Below, piece by piece: positions 1 to 10,431 of a stretch of 64,000 nucleotides of DNA (position 1 is the first letter of the stretch; every line of letters starts with the position of its first letter). The notes beneath the pieces were generated by a model. It had not been told where the DNA came from. It searched no databases and worked only from the letters and a program-made list of their open reading frames with translations. The translations under genes were made by a program, and so were the position numbers. Origin of the DNA: Eutreptiella sp. 'Long Island Sound 2002'. Taxonomy: Eukaryota; Euglenozoa; Euglenophyceae; Eutreptiales; Eutreptiaceae. The stretch spans positions 60,979,919 through 61,043,918 of the forward strand of contig OZ038385.1 of assembly GCA_964036045.1 (NCBI GenBank), given 5' to 3'.

Positions 1-560
1 TCGGCGTCCACACGAAACAGCCCCGGTGCACCGGCCGAGTCCCCCGTCGAACGACAGATGGTACGGGAAACCGGACGCGTCAGTGACCGGGTCCACATAC
101 GCCAACCACCGCAGCGCACGCAGCCCAAGACCGACGCCGGAGGGACCCGCCAGGAACAACCCCATCGCGGGGCCCCAAACGGGTACGACGCAGAGCGAGC
201 CCAGCGCCCCTGCCTCGGCGGGGGCCAGCGGCAGGCACAATGAGCCCGGTTCTCGGCCGGCCTCCGCGTGCCCCGCGCAGCCACCCAGTAAAGCCGGGGG
301 CGCAAGCCCCCGGGGTGGGGAAAGGCACCACTGCGTCGGGAAAGCCGACTGGAGCACCGAGAGCGACCGGACCGGACGAGGCGCGGCGCACCATGCGGGG
401 CCACGAGGCAAGCCAGAGAGGCACGCCGCCGGCCACAACCAAGGCACACGGACAGGTGCCAGGCAACAACGGCCGCCGGATGCCGTGAACCCGGAGAGCG
501 CACACAACACGCAACGAACCACGACACAGGAACAGGTGCCAAGCAACACCAGCCGCTGTC
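1..560. other. GC-rich stretch without a recognisable gene
   Basis: Very GC-rich sequence that stays open in several frames on both strands. None of the translations shows a domain, a hydrophobic core or balanced composition; they are rich in Arg, Pro, Gly and Ala as expected from base composition. I see no gene here. Confidence 0.5.
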
Positions 561-562
561 CT

Positions 563-770
563 GATGGACGAGTGCGCGCCCGGAGGGTACCCAGCCCCTA
601 CCGGCTACGGATCAGCCGCCATCCGGATGGACGAGTGCGCGCCCGGAGGGTACCCAGCCCCTGCCGGCTACGAACAGCCGCCGTCCGGATGGACGAGTGC
701 GCGCCCGGAGGGTACCCAGCCCCTGCCGGCTACGAACAGCCGCCATCCGGATGGACGAGTGAGCGCCCCG
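563..770. repeat. Tandem repeat, 62-63 bp unit, about 3.5 copies
   Basis: The string gatggacgagtg recurs at 563, 626, 688 and 750, each followed by the same gcgcccggagggtacccagcc block except in the last copy, which changes to gagcgccccgc. The spacing is 63, 62 and 62 bp. The copies differ by only a few bases, so the array is recent. It sits about 60 bp before the unrelated 65-bp array. Confidence 0.9.
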
Positions 771-829
771 CAGCGACGCCCCGCACAGCAACACCCCAGC
801 GCAACCCAGCACACAGAGCAAACACACCG

Positions 830-2362
830 GTGAACAAGAGCCAAGCGGCCCAGGACACCGTACACACAACACAACCCACCAAGCGGGCACACGGGTGAAC
901 AGGAGCCAAGGGGCCCAGGGCACCGCACGCGCGACACCACCCCCCAGGCGGGCACACCGGTGAACAGGAGCCAGGTGGCCCAGGACACCGCGCACGCAAC
1001 ACAACACACCGAGCAGGCAAATCGGTGAAGAGGAGCCAAGTTGCCCAGGACACCACACACGCCACACAACACACAGAGCGGGCACACCGGCGAACAGGAG
1101 CCAAGTGGCCGAGGACACCGCACACGCAATACAACACACCGAGCGCCCACATCGGTGAACAGGAGCCAAGTGACCCAGGACACTGCACACGCAACACAAC
1201 ACACGAAGCGTGCAGACCGGTGAACAGGAGCCAGGTGGCCCAGGACACCGCACACGCAAAACAACACACCGAGCGGGCACACCGGTGAACAGGAGCCAAG
1301 TGGCCCAGGACACCGCACACGCCAAACAACACACCGAGCAGGCACACCGGTGAACAGGAGCCAGGTGGCCCAAGACACCGCGGGACAAGACCGCACCGAG
1401 CGGGCGGACTGGTGAACAGGAGCCCAGTGGCCCAGGACACCGCACACGCAACACAAGCGACCGAGCGGGCACACCGGTGAACAGGAGCCAAGTGGCCCAG
1501 GACACCGCACGCACAACACAACACACCGAGCGGGCACACCGGGGAACGGGAGCCAAGTGGCCCAGGACACGGCACACGCAGAGCAACGTACTGAGCGGGC
1601 GCACCGGTGAACAGGAGCCAGGTGGCCCAGGACACCGCACACACAACACAACCCACTGAGCAGGCACACCAGTGAACGGGGAGCCAAGCGGCCCAGGACA
1701 CCGCACACTCAACACAACAAACCACGCGGGCACACCGGTGAACAGGAGCCAAGTGGCCCAGGACACCACACACGCAAAGCAACACACTGAGCGGGCGCAC
1801 CCGTGAACAGGAGCCAGGTGGCCCAGGACACCGCACACACAACACAACACACCAGGTGGGCGCACCGGTGAACAGGAGTTAAGTGGCCCAGGACACCGCA
1901 CACACGACACAAACCACCGAGCGGGCACACCCGTGAACAGGAGCCAAGTGGCCCAGGACACCGCACACACAACACAACACACCAAGCGGGCGCACCGGTG
2001 AACAGGAGCCAAGTGGCCCAGGACACCGCACACACGACACAAACCACCGAGCGGGCACACCGGTGAACAGGAGCCAAGTGGCCCAGGACACCGCACACGC
2101 AAAGCAACACACCGAGCGGGCACACGGGTGAACAGGAGCCAGGTGGCCCAGGACACCGCACACGCAACACAACACATCCGGCGGACAAACCGGTGAACGG
2201 GGGCCAAGTGGGCCAGGACATCGCACGCACAACACAACACACCGAGCGGGCGCACCGGTGAACAGGAGCCAAGATGCCCAGGACACCGCAGACGCAACAC
2301 AACATACCACGCGGGCACACCGGTGAACAGGAGCCAAGTGGCCCAGGACACTGCACACACGT
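830..2362. repeat. 65-bp minisatellite, about 24 copies
   Basis: The anchor gtgaacaggagccaag starts at 830, 895, 960, 1025, 1090, 1155, 1220, 1285 and 1350, then after one 62-bp unit at 1412, 1477, 1542, 1607 and onward to 2323. The consensus continues with tggcccaggacaccgcacac and an AC-rich half. Because 65 is not a multiple of 3 and the complement lacks stops, all three minus frames stay open for hundreds of codons, giving a 65-residue protein super-repeat rich in Cys and Val. I treat those frames as a by-product of the repeat, not as genes. Confidence 0.93.
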
Positions 2363-3636
2363 AGGGCGGCCGAGGGACAGGAAAGAACCAACACCCCATG
2401 GGTCGGACGCACTGGGGCGACCCAGCCGACCCACCGGGCCAATAGCAGGAGCGGTACTCCAAGGCCACTGGTCCGAGCCCGGCCAGGCTGCATCGGTGAC
2501 CATGGCAAACGTCACCCGGAGCCATGGGAGCAACCGGTGACAGGCGAGCCGGTACACAGTCCAGGAGGGGGTCGCCTGCCAAGCAGAGTGGCCCCGCAAC
2601 TCAAGCCACAAGGGTGAGGCGGTCATACCGTAGACTAGCGGGAGCAATACCCCTTGTGGTGAGAGATACTCCACACGGCTGGGCAGCCCCCAGAGCTGCC
2701 GCCCAAAGGAAGGGTTCATGTGGCCCTACCCATGGACACATGTGGGGACACCCTCCCACCTGGGACACATGGACCCGGTGGCCGTGACAATGCCTTCCCC
2801 AGCACATGCGGGAGCGGCTCAAGAGGCACCTGACATAGGGCAGTGGGAGGGACAGGACGTCCCCTTGGTAAGACCTTCTTCCTGCATTGTCAAAGGAGGC
2901 ATCCCGAGCTCCCGCAGATACCTATCTACCTACCTCGGTGGAGGTTAGTCTGGCCTGTGTCGTGGTGCGGAGTGCGCGTTGGAGTGTGGCTGGCTGGTGG
3001 CTGGGGGGTGGGGTCAGGTGTGGGTGGCTCGCTGGGTCCGTGCTGTGGGGGTCTGGGTGTGCCGCTCGGGCTGCTGGGTCGGGTAGGTGTCCGTGGGGTT
3101 GCCCCCCCTGGGGGCCTGTGCCGTGGTCCCGTGTCCTCTCGGGGTCCAGGTCCCTAGCCCTGGGTGCTGTGGCCATGCCTTCGTCATCTTCCGGTGCTTG
3201 TGAGGTGGCCCTTGTGGTTGCCGGGGTCGTCGCCTGGTGGTGAGGGCGTGGTGGTGGGCTGCGCGGCGATGTTCCCAGCGGCTTCCTCTGTGGGTGTAGC
3301 CCATTCTCCTTGTGTAGGTGTGCCCTCCATCCCCTGTGTGATTTCCGGTGGCTGGTAGGCGTGTACCGGTGTGATCCGTACGGCGTCCGATTCGTGCTTC
3401 GGCGGCGTGTGTTGGGGGCGTGCGCCCCCGGTGGTCGTGCGGCGTCCGCTGGGGGTGGGGCCGCGCTGGTCCCTCCGTCGTGGTATGCCCTTCCTGCGTG
3501 TGGGTCCTGGTGCCCGCCGTGGTATCCTCTTTCTCTGCGCCTCGGTCCCTGTTCCTTCCCCTTCCTGGCCCTTGGGTGGTTTCCTGCTCCCACGTTGTGT
3601 CGATCCCGGTCCCCTCTCCCTATCGGCGCCTGCCTG
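2363..3636. other. GC-rich low-complexity DNA, no supported gene
   Basis: After the minisatellite the sequence shows a strand-biased G/T-rich plus strand (2,940-3,640). Long overlapping open frames exist in many phases, including a Pro/Arg-rich minus frame from 3965 to 2922, but their composition follows base skew and no domain can be recognised. The downstream flank of the second LTR copy at 25,189-25,740 has a similar GC-rich, G/T-skewed texture. Confidence 0.45.
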
Positions 3637-4017
3637 TCACTTTCGGCCCTTCCGTGCCCCCTTGCCGGAGTGTCCCTCTCTGTCCCTTGCCCTCCCCTTG
3701 CCCGTGCCCTTTCCCTTCCCGTTGTGGTGGTCGTGGGGTGGGGAGGGGGCGCCGATGGCCCAGGCCTGGGGGTGGGTGGCCCGGAGCCATTGGCGGAGGG
3801 TTTGGGGGGTGTAGGGGGGGCGGAGGCCCTGGACCGCGTCCCGGAGGAGGGCCTCCCATGCCGCCTGCGGCATGATGGCCTCCGGGGCGGCCTCGTTGGG
3901 GTTGGCGCGGGTGCGGGTGCTTGTTTGAGTATCGCACGAAATAACCGTGTCCCGTAAACTGGCAATCGCTCGACCCTTGCAGCCCGAATCAGACGATACT
4001 AAGGTGCTTTTACCCAA
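3637..4017 (-). CDS. Possible coding fragment, 126 aa, unknown function
   Basis: I do not recognise this frame. Its middle part has protein-like composition with an amphipathic stretch containing AAWEALLRDAVQGL and TLRQWLRATHP, followed by a Gly/Lys/Arg-rich tail with repeated GKG. A helical region followed by a basic GKG-type tail is seen in gag or ORF1 products of retroelements, which is a guess from composition only. The minus frame is bounded upstream by less convincing sequence, so the real start could be a splice acceptor or the frame could be a fragment. The reading frame ends in the GC-skewed zone where overlapping frames are uninformative. Confidence 0.3.
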   Translation of the reverse strand: MGKSTLVSSDSGCKGRAIASLRDTVISCDTQTSTRTRANPNEAAPEAIMPQAAWEALLRDAVQGLRPPYTPQTLRQWLRATHPQAWAIGAPSPPHDHHNGKGKGTGKGRARDREGHSGKGARKGRK

Positions 4018-5725
4018 AGATGATATGTCTCTGGTTGGCGCACATACTAAAGGATCGAAGACAATGTCGCGTTACCCATAATGTCCCCTTCACGGTTCGG
4101 CGGGAAAAGAAACTACAAAAGTAGTGCCAAGGAAACGTTGAGATAGAGATTCTCGACCGAGTTTCTCATTCTCTGCACGGAAACAAGAGGACGAGACATC
4201 TCTAGCCTTAAAATAATGCGGTCGGTCTCCCATGAGGGTCGGGAGCCAATGTTTGTCGGATCAGATGCGATCGTTTACAATACATTGATAGAACGTTGCG
4301 TCCATGCAGTGTCCGATCTGGACCTTTTTGGAACCACTGCACCCAGTGGTAGTGACCCGGTCAGGTTCAAGTGATTGGTCTAGTTGTGAAGCATTTTCGG
4401 CGGGGGTGATGTCCGTGCGTCCACAGAAAAATTGGAAAAAATTAAAAATCCTTCAACCCATCACCCCAACCCCTCCAAGTACTACATGAAGTCCATTCCA
4501 AACTTCGATTCCATTGGAGTTGCGTAAATGGTCTTGGAATCCTTGCTCACCCCATGGGGAGCGTCCGCGGACACAATCTGGCGTCTATGGACAAAGAGAA
4601 GGTATATGTAAAATAATATGCAAAATAAATGCGTTGACATGTACAATGTATGAGTAACAATTCTATACTATAAAATAGCATAAAAAAGAGGACGAAATGA
4701 AGGCGACGGCGTCGCCGCCATCAGAAAATCTGACGGCTACGAGGCGTCGCCATCAGGATCTCCACTGAGATCCTGCCCAAACTGGGCCAACCAGTGGTTT
4801 TTGGGCGAAAAACAATGAAAATAAGTGATTTTTGAGTCAAAAACACTCATTTTGCGCGGTTCCCCCCAACGCGTAGCGTAAGCGGCACGACGCGTTTCTG
4901 TGCCAATTCAACCTACATATGAAAAGGCCCACTGTTGGGCTACGCCATAGGCGTCTGAGCGATTCCTGGAATCGCCTCAGCATTTTTTGAAAAATGCGTG
5001 AACGCGCCACTTTTCGCAAAAATGGACCTTCGCGGAACGCCGCGAAAAAGGTCACGCTATAATCTTTTATTCCTAAAAACGATAAAACAATAATAAAATT
5101 GCCTAAAATCTTTAGAAATCGAGAGTTAAATTCTCGATCTGGAGCTGCGTCGCGCAGGCGACGACTGTCGTCGCCAGTCCAGAAAAGACGTAAAATGACG
5201 ATTTCTGGGGTATTTTACAGAAATCCCACAGAAATCAAGATGCCGTAGCATCAGCAGGAAAATTCGTGATCTGGCCTGGCGACGAGCGCCACAGGCTGTA
5301 CAGCGGGTATGGGTGAAGCACCCCATACCGCTTCACCCCCCTCCTTAGAAGCCTTGCCTATATCCAAAGGAAGGCAAGGCCAAGGAGGCGCTCTGACCCC
5401 TGCAGTGTCCTGGTTTCAATACTGATTCATCAGAACAGTGGGGGGGGGGGGGCTTCGCGAGTAATTTACATGGAGGGGAGCACCACACACATGTAAAAAA
5501 AAAATTAAATTTTTTTTTTGATCTTGAAATATTCATAGGGCAATTGCCCCTCAGGCGACAACACTGGTCCCTGGCACTCCTCGTAGCCTCTGGTGACCAG
5601 ACCAGGGGCGCTGCAGGGCCTTCCGCCCTGACTGATGGCACTTAGGTGCACATATTGGCCCTTTTTCTCCATGGGCATGGAAATCAATAATTCAATAAAT
5701 TCGGAAAATTCGGAAAAAATTATTT
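4018..5725. other. AT-richer spacer without a gene
   Basis: Base composition falls abruptly from GC-rich to mixed. The tract has short homopolymers, a 13-G run at 5440-5452, and short inverted repeats such as gggtgaagc/gcttcaccc around 5310-5338. No open frame longer than about 100 codons shows protein-like composition. Two strings recur elsewhere in the window: tgaagcattttcggcggggg near 4387 recurs near 6333, and a 24-bp string at 5326-5349 recurs at 23219-23242. Confidence 0.5.
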
Positions 5726-5727
5726 AG

Positions 5728-5960
5728 GGTCAAACCCAAGGCAAGGCCTTCCACCGAGCCTGAATTTAGGGCCATTTCCTGCCCAAGGCGACGAATTCCT
5801 CGTGCCTTTTAGGGTCGATTCCCAACCCAAGGTGACGAATGAACGCACCTGATTTGGGGGATTTAGGGTAATTTCTCACCCAAAGCGCCCCACGCCTATG
5901 TAGGAAGGGACCTCCCGGAGGGTCAACCAACCCAAGGCGACGAATAAACGCGCCTGCTTC
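5728..5960. repeat. Degenerate short tandem repeat next to the retrotransposon end
   Basis: The phrase acccaaggcgacgaat and diverged versions recur at about 5735, 5781, 5826 and 5931, mostly 46 bp apart, each with flanking gaatttagggc-like sequence. It directly borders the truncated 3' side of the Ty3-like pol gene and does not resemble its LTR. Confidence 0.55.
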
Positions 5961-6017
5961 GGTTACTGGTGGACGCGGGGCGCTTTCCGCGCGACCTGCT
6001 GTCGTTGCTCTTGCGAT

Positions 6018-9000
6018 TTACCATCCATCCCACTTGTCAAGCTGCTGCAGGGTCCAGATTTCCTGAAGATCTCTGCTGGGATCGTCGTCGTCGTCGCAGG
6101 AGCTCCTGGAGCTGATCTCAGGGCTGTCGTCGTCGCTGCTGTTGCCTTGGGGGCCAGTCTTGGCCCAGGCGTCCCTTCTTGCACTGTATTTCCACCAGTG
6201 CAATACCTTAGGCTGCAGTTTGTTGCGCTGCGGGAGTTGTCGAAAACCAGGCAGCAGGCGCCGGTCTCGACGTTGTGGGAGCTCATCGACAGGTCCTCCA
6301 GTGAACCACGCGGACAGCGGCAAGACCATTTTGAAGCATTTTCGGCGGGGGATGTCAAAGACGGTCAGCCAATGACGAATCATCATGACTGCCACTTCTT
6401 TGGCAAGCAACCCCTTTTTGCGTGCCGGAACGGCTACAACGTAGCCGCTGTGGCGGTCCACACAGAGAACCACACAGTCAAAGGTCTCCTTGCCAATGTG
6501 CACTTCGGGCATGGAGAAGACGTCCATGACCACACTCTCCATGGGCTGGTCAGGAACCGGGGTCCATTGGGGTTCCCCCTTGACGTTTCGGTTATCGGGA
6601 TTGCAGGCCTGACAGACCGAGCAACCCTTCCTGACCTTCTTGATGGCGGTGTAGAGAACGATATGGTCGATCTCGAACCGACGCTGCATGTCAAGAGCTT
6701 GCTTCTTGACCCCTGGGTGCAGCATGTGGTGGTGCCAAGCTTCACACAGCTCGAGCACCCGGGACTCTGGTACTAGCAACTTACCATTCCGGTAGAGCTT
6801 GCCATCTTCCTCAGTCAGCCCCTTTGGCCACTTCTGCCCGTCATCAGGGTCGGTCACAGCCCTATACTCGGCCGCAAAGGCCTCAGACTTGGCGTAATCG
6901 TCGGTCCAGTCGTCCTGGAGGCAAGACTCCGGGAAGAGGTGCTTGTCGGACTCAGTTCCCACAGGGGGTGCCGGCCCGGGCCTTCCGCCCGCGGCACCCA
7001 CAGGGGCGAGTACACTGACTGTTCTGCTCACCCTCGAAGCGAGGGGGGCATCTGCAGCCATGACGACGAAGCATTTAGCACCCTCCTCCTCCAACAGGCG
7101 CTCCATTTCGATGATCCTCTTGGCTTCAGCGGTCTCAGCCTCATCGCCATGGGCAGAGATGTCCTGCATGCCCTTGCTGGCGGGATAGGCCCACCTACTG
7201 AGACAGTCCGCCACGGTGTTATCCTTTCCAGGAATATAAACAACCGTAAGGTCGAACTTGGCCAAGGTCTCATGCCATCTTGCCCGTCGGGAGGCGGGAC
7301 CTGAGGGGGTGTCCACGTGCTCCTTGTGCCACGACTGCAGACTCTGATGGTCGTTGCAGACGGTGACGGGATGGAGGGCTATGTACCCAGCCCATTTCCT
7401 GAGAGCCATGACGATGGCATACGCCTCCTTTTCACGGGGCGTCCACGTCCGTCTCTGGCCTTCCGCCAGGACTCGGCTCCAGAAGGCCACGGGCACGTGC
7501 CTCCCGTCGTCAAGCACTTGCTCCAACACAGCGCCAATGGCGTAGTCGGAAGCGTCGGTGCGCAGGACGAACCCTCGGTCGGGATCCACGAGGTGCAGGC
7601 CCACTGCGGATAGCAGCGCCTGCTTCATCCCCTCAAAGGCACGGTCGGACTCAGCTGTCCAGACAAGAGCCTTCTTGGACCCCTTCTTGGTCTCCTCTCG
7701 GTTGCCCTTGAGCATGGTCGTCATGGGGGCTGCATACTCGGCATACATCTTGATATACCCCGAGTAGTAATTGCAGAACCCCAGATACGCCCGTAGCTCA
7801 GAGACCGTTTTGGGCTTTTCCCAGTGCTCAATCGCAGCCACCTTGCCAGGTATGGGCTTTCGCTGCCCGTTCCCGACCACGTGGCCAGCGAAGACCACCT
7901 CGCTTACCGCAATGGTGGCCTTGTCACTGCTGCCCGTAAGTTTGTGCCGAACCAGAAGGTCCAGCACTCGAGTGACGTCCCTCTCGTGTGCCTCCAGGAG
8001 CTCCTCGTAGCTCATGCTGGGGTCCCCGGACGCGATGATCACGTCGTCCACGAAGGGGTCCGCACAGTCGCGCACCGGCTCAAGCAGGTTCTCCAGCATC
8101 CGCTGAAAAGCCGCATTGCCGTTGGTAACGCCCATAGGCATCACCTTCCACTGGAGAGGTCCAAGTGGGGTGCTCATGGCTGTGCAGGCACGGGACTCCT
8201 CGGCGAGAGGCATCTGATGATAACCATGTTTCAGGTCAATCACCGTGAAGATCCTCCGCCGGTGTTGTTTTTGCAGCATATCCTCAATGAGGGGCAGCGT
8301 ATAGCTGTCGTGCTGCGTTTGGGCGTTCAGGCCGCGGTAGTCGACCACGAGCCGCCACTCACCGGCAACCTTCTTGGGGAGGACGAAGCAGGGAGAGGCC
8401 CACTCGGAGTGGCACGGCTCAAGCCAGCCTCTCTGGATGAAGTCACGGAGGATCCTCTCCATGGCCTCCTTCCTCTCGCCCCTCAGGGCAAACTCCCGGT
8501 GCCGGTACACACGGGGGTCCTGCTTCAGTCGTATCTTGGCCTCGCCATACGGTCCACGCACCGGTGGGGGAAACACAGGCTTACCGCTGAAGAAGGTGTC
8601 ACCATACTTCTGCTTCAGCCTGGCCCTCAACGCCTGGATCTTGGGGCAGTCATCGGACTCCGCCTTGGCTTTTCCGGGCACTTGAACCACGGAGCTTACT
8701 TGAGGGGTAGCGACCCCGCTCGCTTTCGGCTCAGGTGGTCTTCCCAGGTGGCCCAAAGGGCCATCTCTGGTCTTGCCTCGGAATAGATCGCCGTAGGTGG
8801 GTGGGTTACCCCCGATTGGCTCGTCCTGGCTGGACAGGTGGTCCAGTACCCTCCTTACGAAGGTATCTCCATCATAGGAACCAGAGACGATCGAGTCCAC
8901 TTCCCACCAGGCTTTGTCCTGGCCTTTGCCCTCACGCTGGTTTCCCCAGTCGTGAAAGGGCTGATCCATATACCCCTGAACCAGATCCCACTCCTCTTCA

Positions 9001-10388
9001 GTGAGGGGCTCTTCCGAATCCGATTCTTCAATGTCAACAGGGGGAACCGCAAAGCATTGCCTCCAAGGCTCCGCTATGATGCGGTTGACACACACGAAGT
9101 CCGTGGTGTCGGCCTGATCAAGGCCCCCATCCACATAGTGGAATTCCGTTGGCCATCTCTGGGGTGGCATGGGCTGTCCCTTAGCGTCCTGATAGACACT
9201 CTCTCCAGCCGGTAGGACGACCTTGTTCAAGGTCATGTTGGTCAATGAGGCTACCCAATGTCGGGTACTCTCCTCCTCGGTGCATCCCATAGGAACAACC
9301 AGCACTGCCTTGGAGCGGTCCTTGCGAATCTTCGCTATCGCTCTTGGAATGTCCCAACGGGGGCAATGGATCCACATCAATCCCTGATGCGGACCCCAGT
9401 GCTTCTTCCACGCGGAGTCCTGTGCGCTCCAGTACTTCTCACACACCCGCAGATGGGCGGAGGTTCCTGAAGAGAACGCATCCAGGGCCAGATCCGAAGC
9501 TCCCAAGTCCGCGACAACTCGGCTCGCCACTTCCGGCCTTACGCCGTACTCCTGGTTTGCAGGACCAGTTGGCTCAGTGTCCAGCGCGGCCACTTCGAGC
9601 TGATTGCGTTCGGGGTGGATCCATTGGCATTCCACATGGTGCTCAGGTGACGAAAGCCACGAGAGTTGGTCGTCCTGGTACAGGGTCATGGAAGCCTGGG
9701 CCGGGAGGACGCCGGAGTCCGTCTCCGCCATGAAGTCGTACCCGACGATCATGTCCCAGTCCATCTCGGCCTCGTAGAAGCTACCGTGCAGGAGGATTTC
9801 CTTGCCGAGGTCTGGGCGGCTCAGCTCACGATGGTTCACGAACTGCAGCCCAATGGCCGCTTCCTTCGTGCCTCCCACCATGTACTGGCCGTTCGCCACC
9901 TTCAGCCTGACAGGCTTCCGACTGTCGGTCAGACACTCTGGTGGAAGTAGGCCAGCCTTGACCAAGCTGACTTGAGCTCCCGTGTCGACCAACACGTCGA
10001 AAACCTTTTCCACTTCCCCGCATAGGGCACGGACCTTAAGATGCAACTGCCGCTCGCGACCGACACGGCGCACGGCGTGCAAACTCAGGATCTCCGGCCG
10101 TTCCAGAAGCTCAACAAGCGACTGGTGTAGGTCGTGGACAATGGGCTCAGGCTGCCCATCTGCAGCATCCAGCTGCGGTCCGGGTGATCCTCCGATACTC
10201 TCGGATAGATCCTGTAGTACATCAAACACGTTCTTGGTCGCGAAGGACGGACGGGTGCAAGGGTTCGTGCCTTCACTTGCCCTCACCCCGCCCGCGACTG
10301 GGCGCCAGACCGGGCCTTCCGCCCGCGGCAGTCCCCTTGTGTTTACCGACTCCCGACAGGGATGGTTCGGCGCTTCCCACGTCACCAT
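6018..10388 (-). pseudogene. pol: Ty3-like pol: protease, RT, RNase H, truncated integrase
   Basis: The polyprotein (1,456 residues from the first ATG) would copy the element RNA to DNA and integrate it. Visible in order: aspartic protease with DTGA at about residue 135; reverse transcriptase with FTVIDLKHGYHQM (about 714) and FVDD (about 779) in place of the usual YVDD; RNase H with RTDAS (about 943), NDHQS and DNTVADCLSR; integrase zinc finger H-H-C-C (about 1219-1262) and a first catalytic Asp in VVMDVF (about 1289). The following D and E of the integrase triad are missing: after WLTVFDIP the sequence turns into an unrelated Asp/Ser-rich tail. The ATG at 10388 lies 43 nt after the gag stop and is preceded in frame by TAG at 10401-10403, beyond which the frame stays open and overlaps gag, so a gag-pol frameshift may once have been used. 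The polymerase half is intact. Confidence 0.88.
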
Positions 10389-10431
10389 CCTGCGACCGCC
10401 CTAGCTGGGGCCCTTGGCTGCAGGGGCTCCG

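Noticed and set aside
830-2362. CRISPR-like array
   Set aside because: The whole 65-bp unit is repeated; there are no unique spacers and the context is eukaryotic.
612-2719. Long minus-strand frames up to 656 codons with Cys/Val repeats
   Set aside because: They come from a stop-poor 65-bp repeat; all three phases are open and the translation rotates frame with each unit.
2922-3965. 347-codon Pro/Arg/His-rich minus frame
   Set aside because: Composition follows the G/T skew of the plus strand, several phases are open over the same bases, and no domain is visible.
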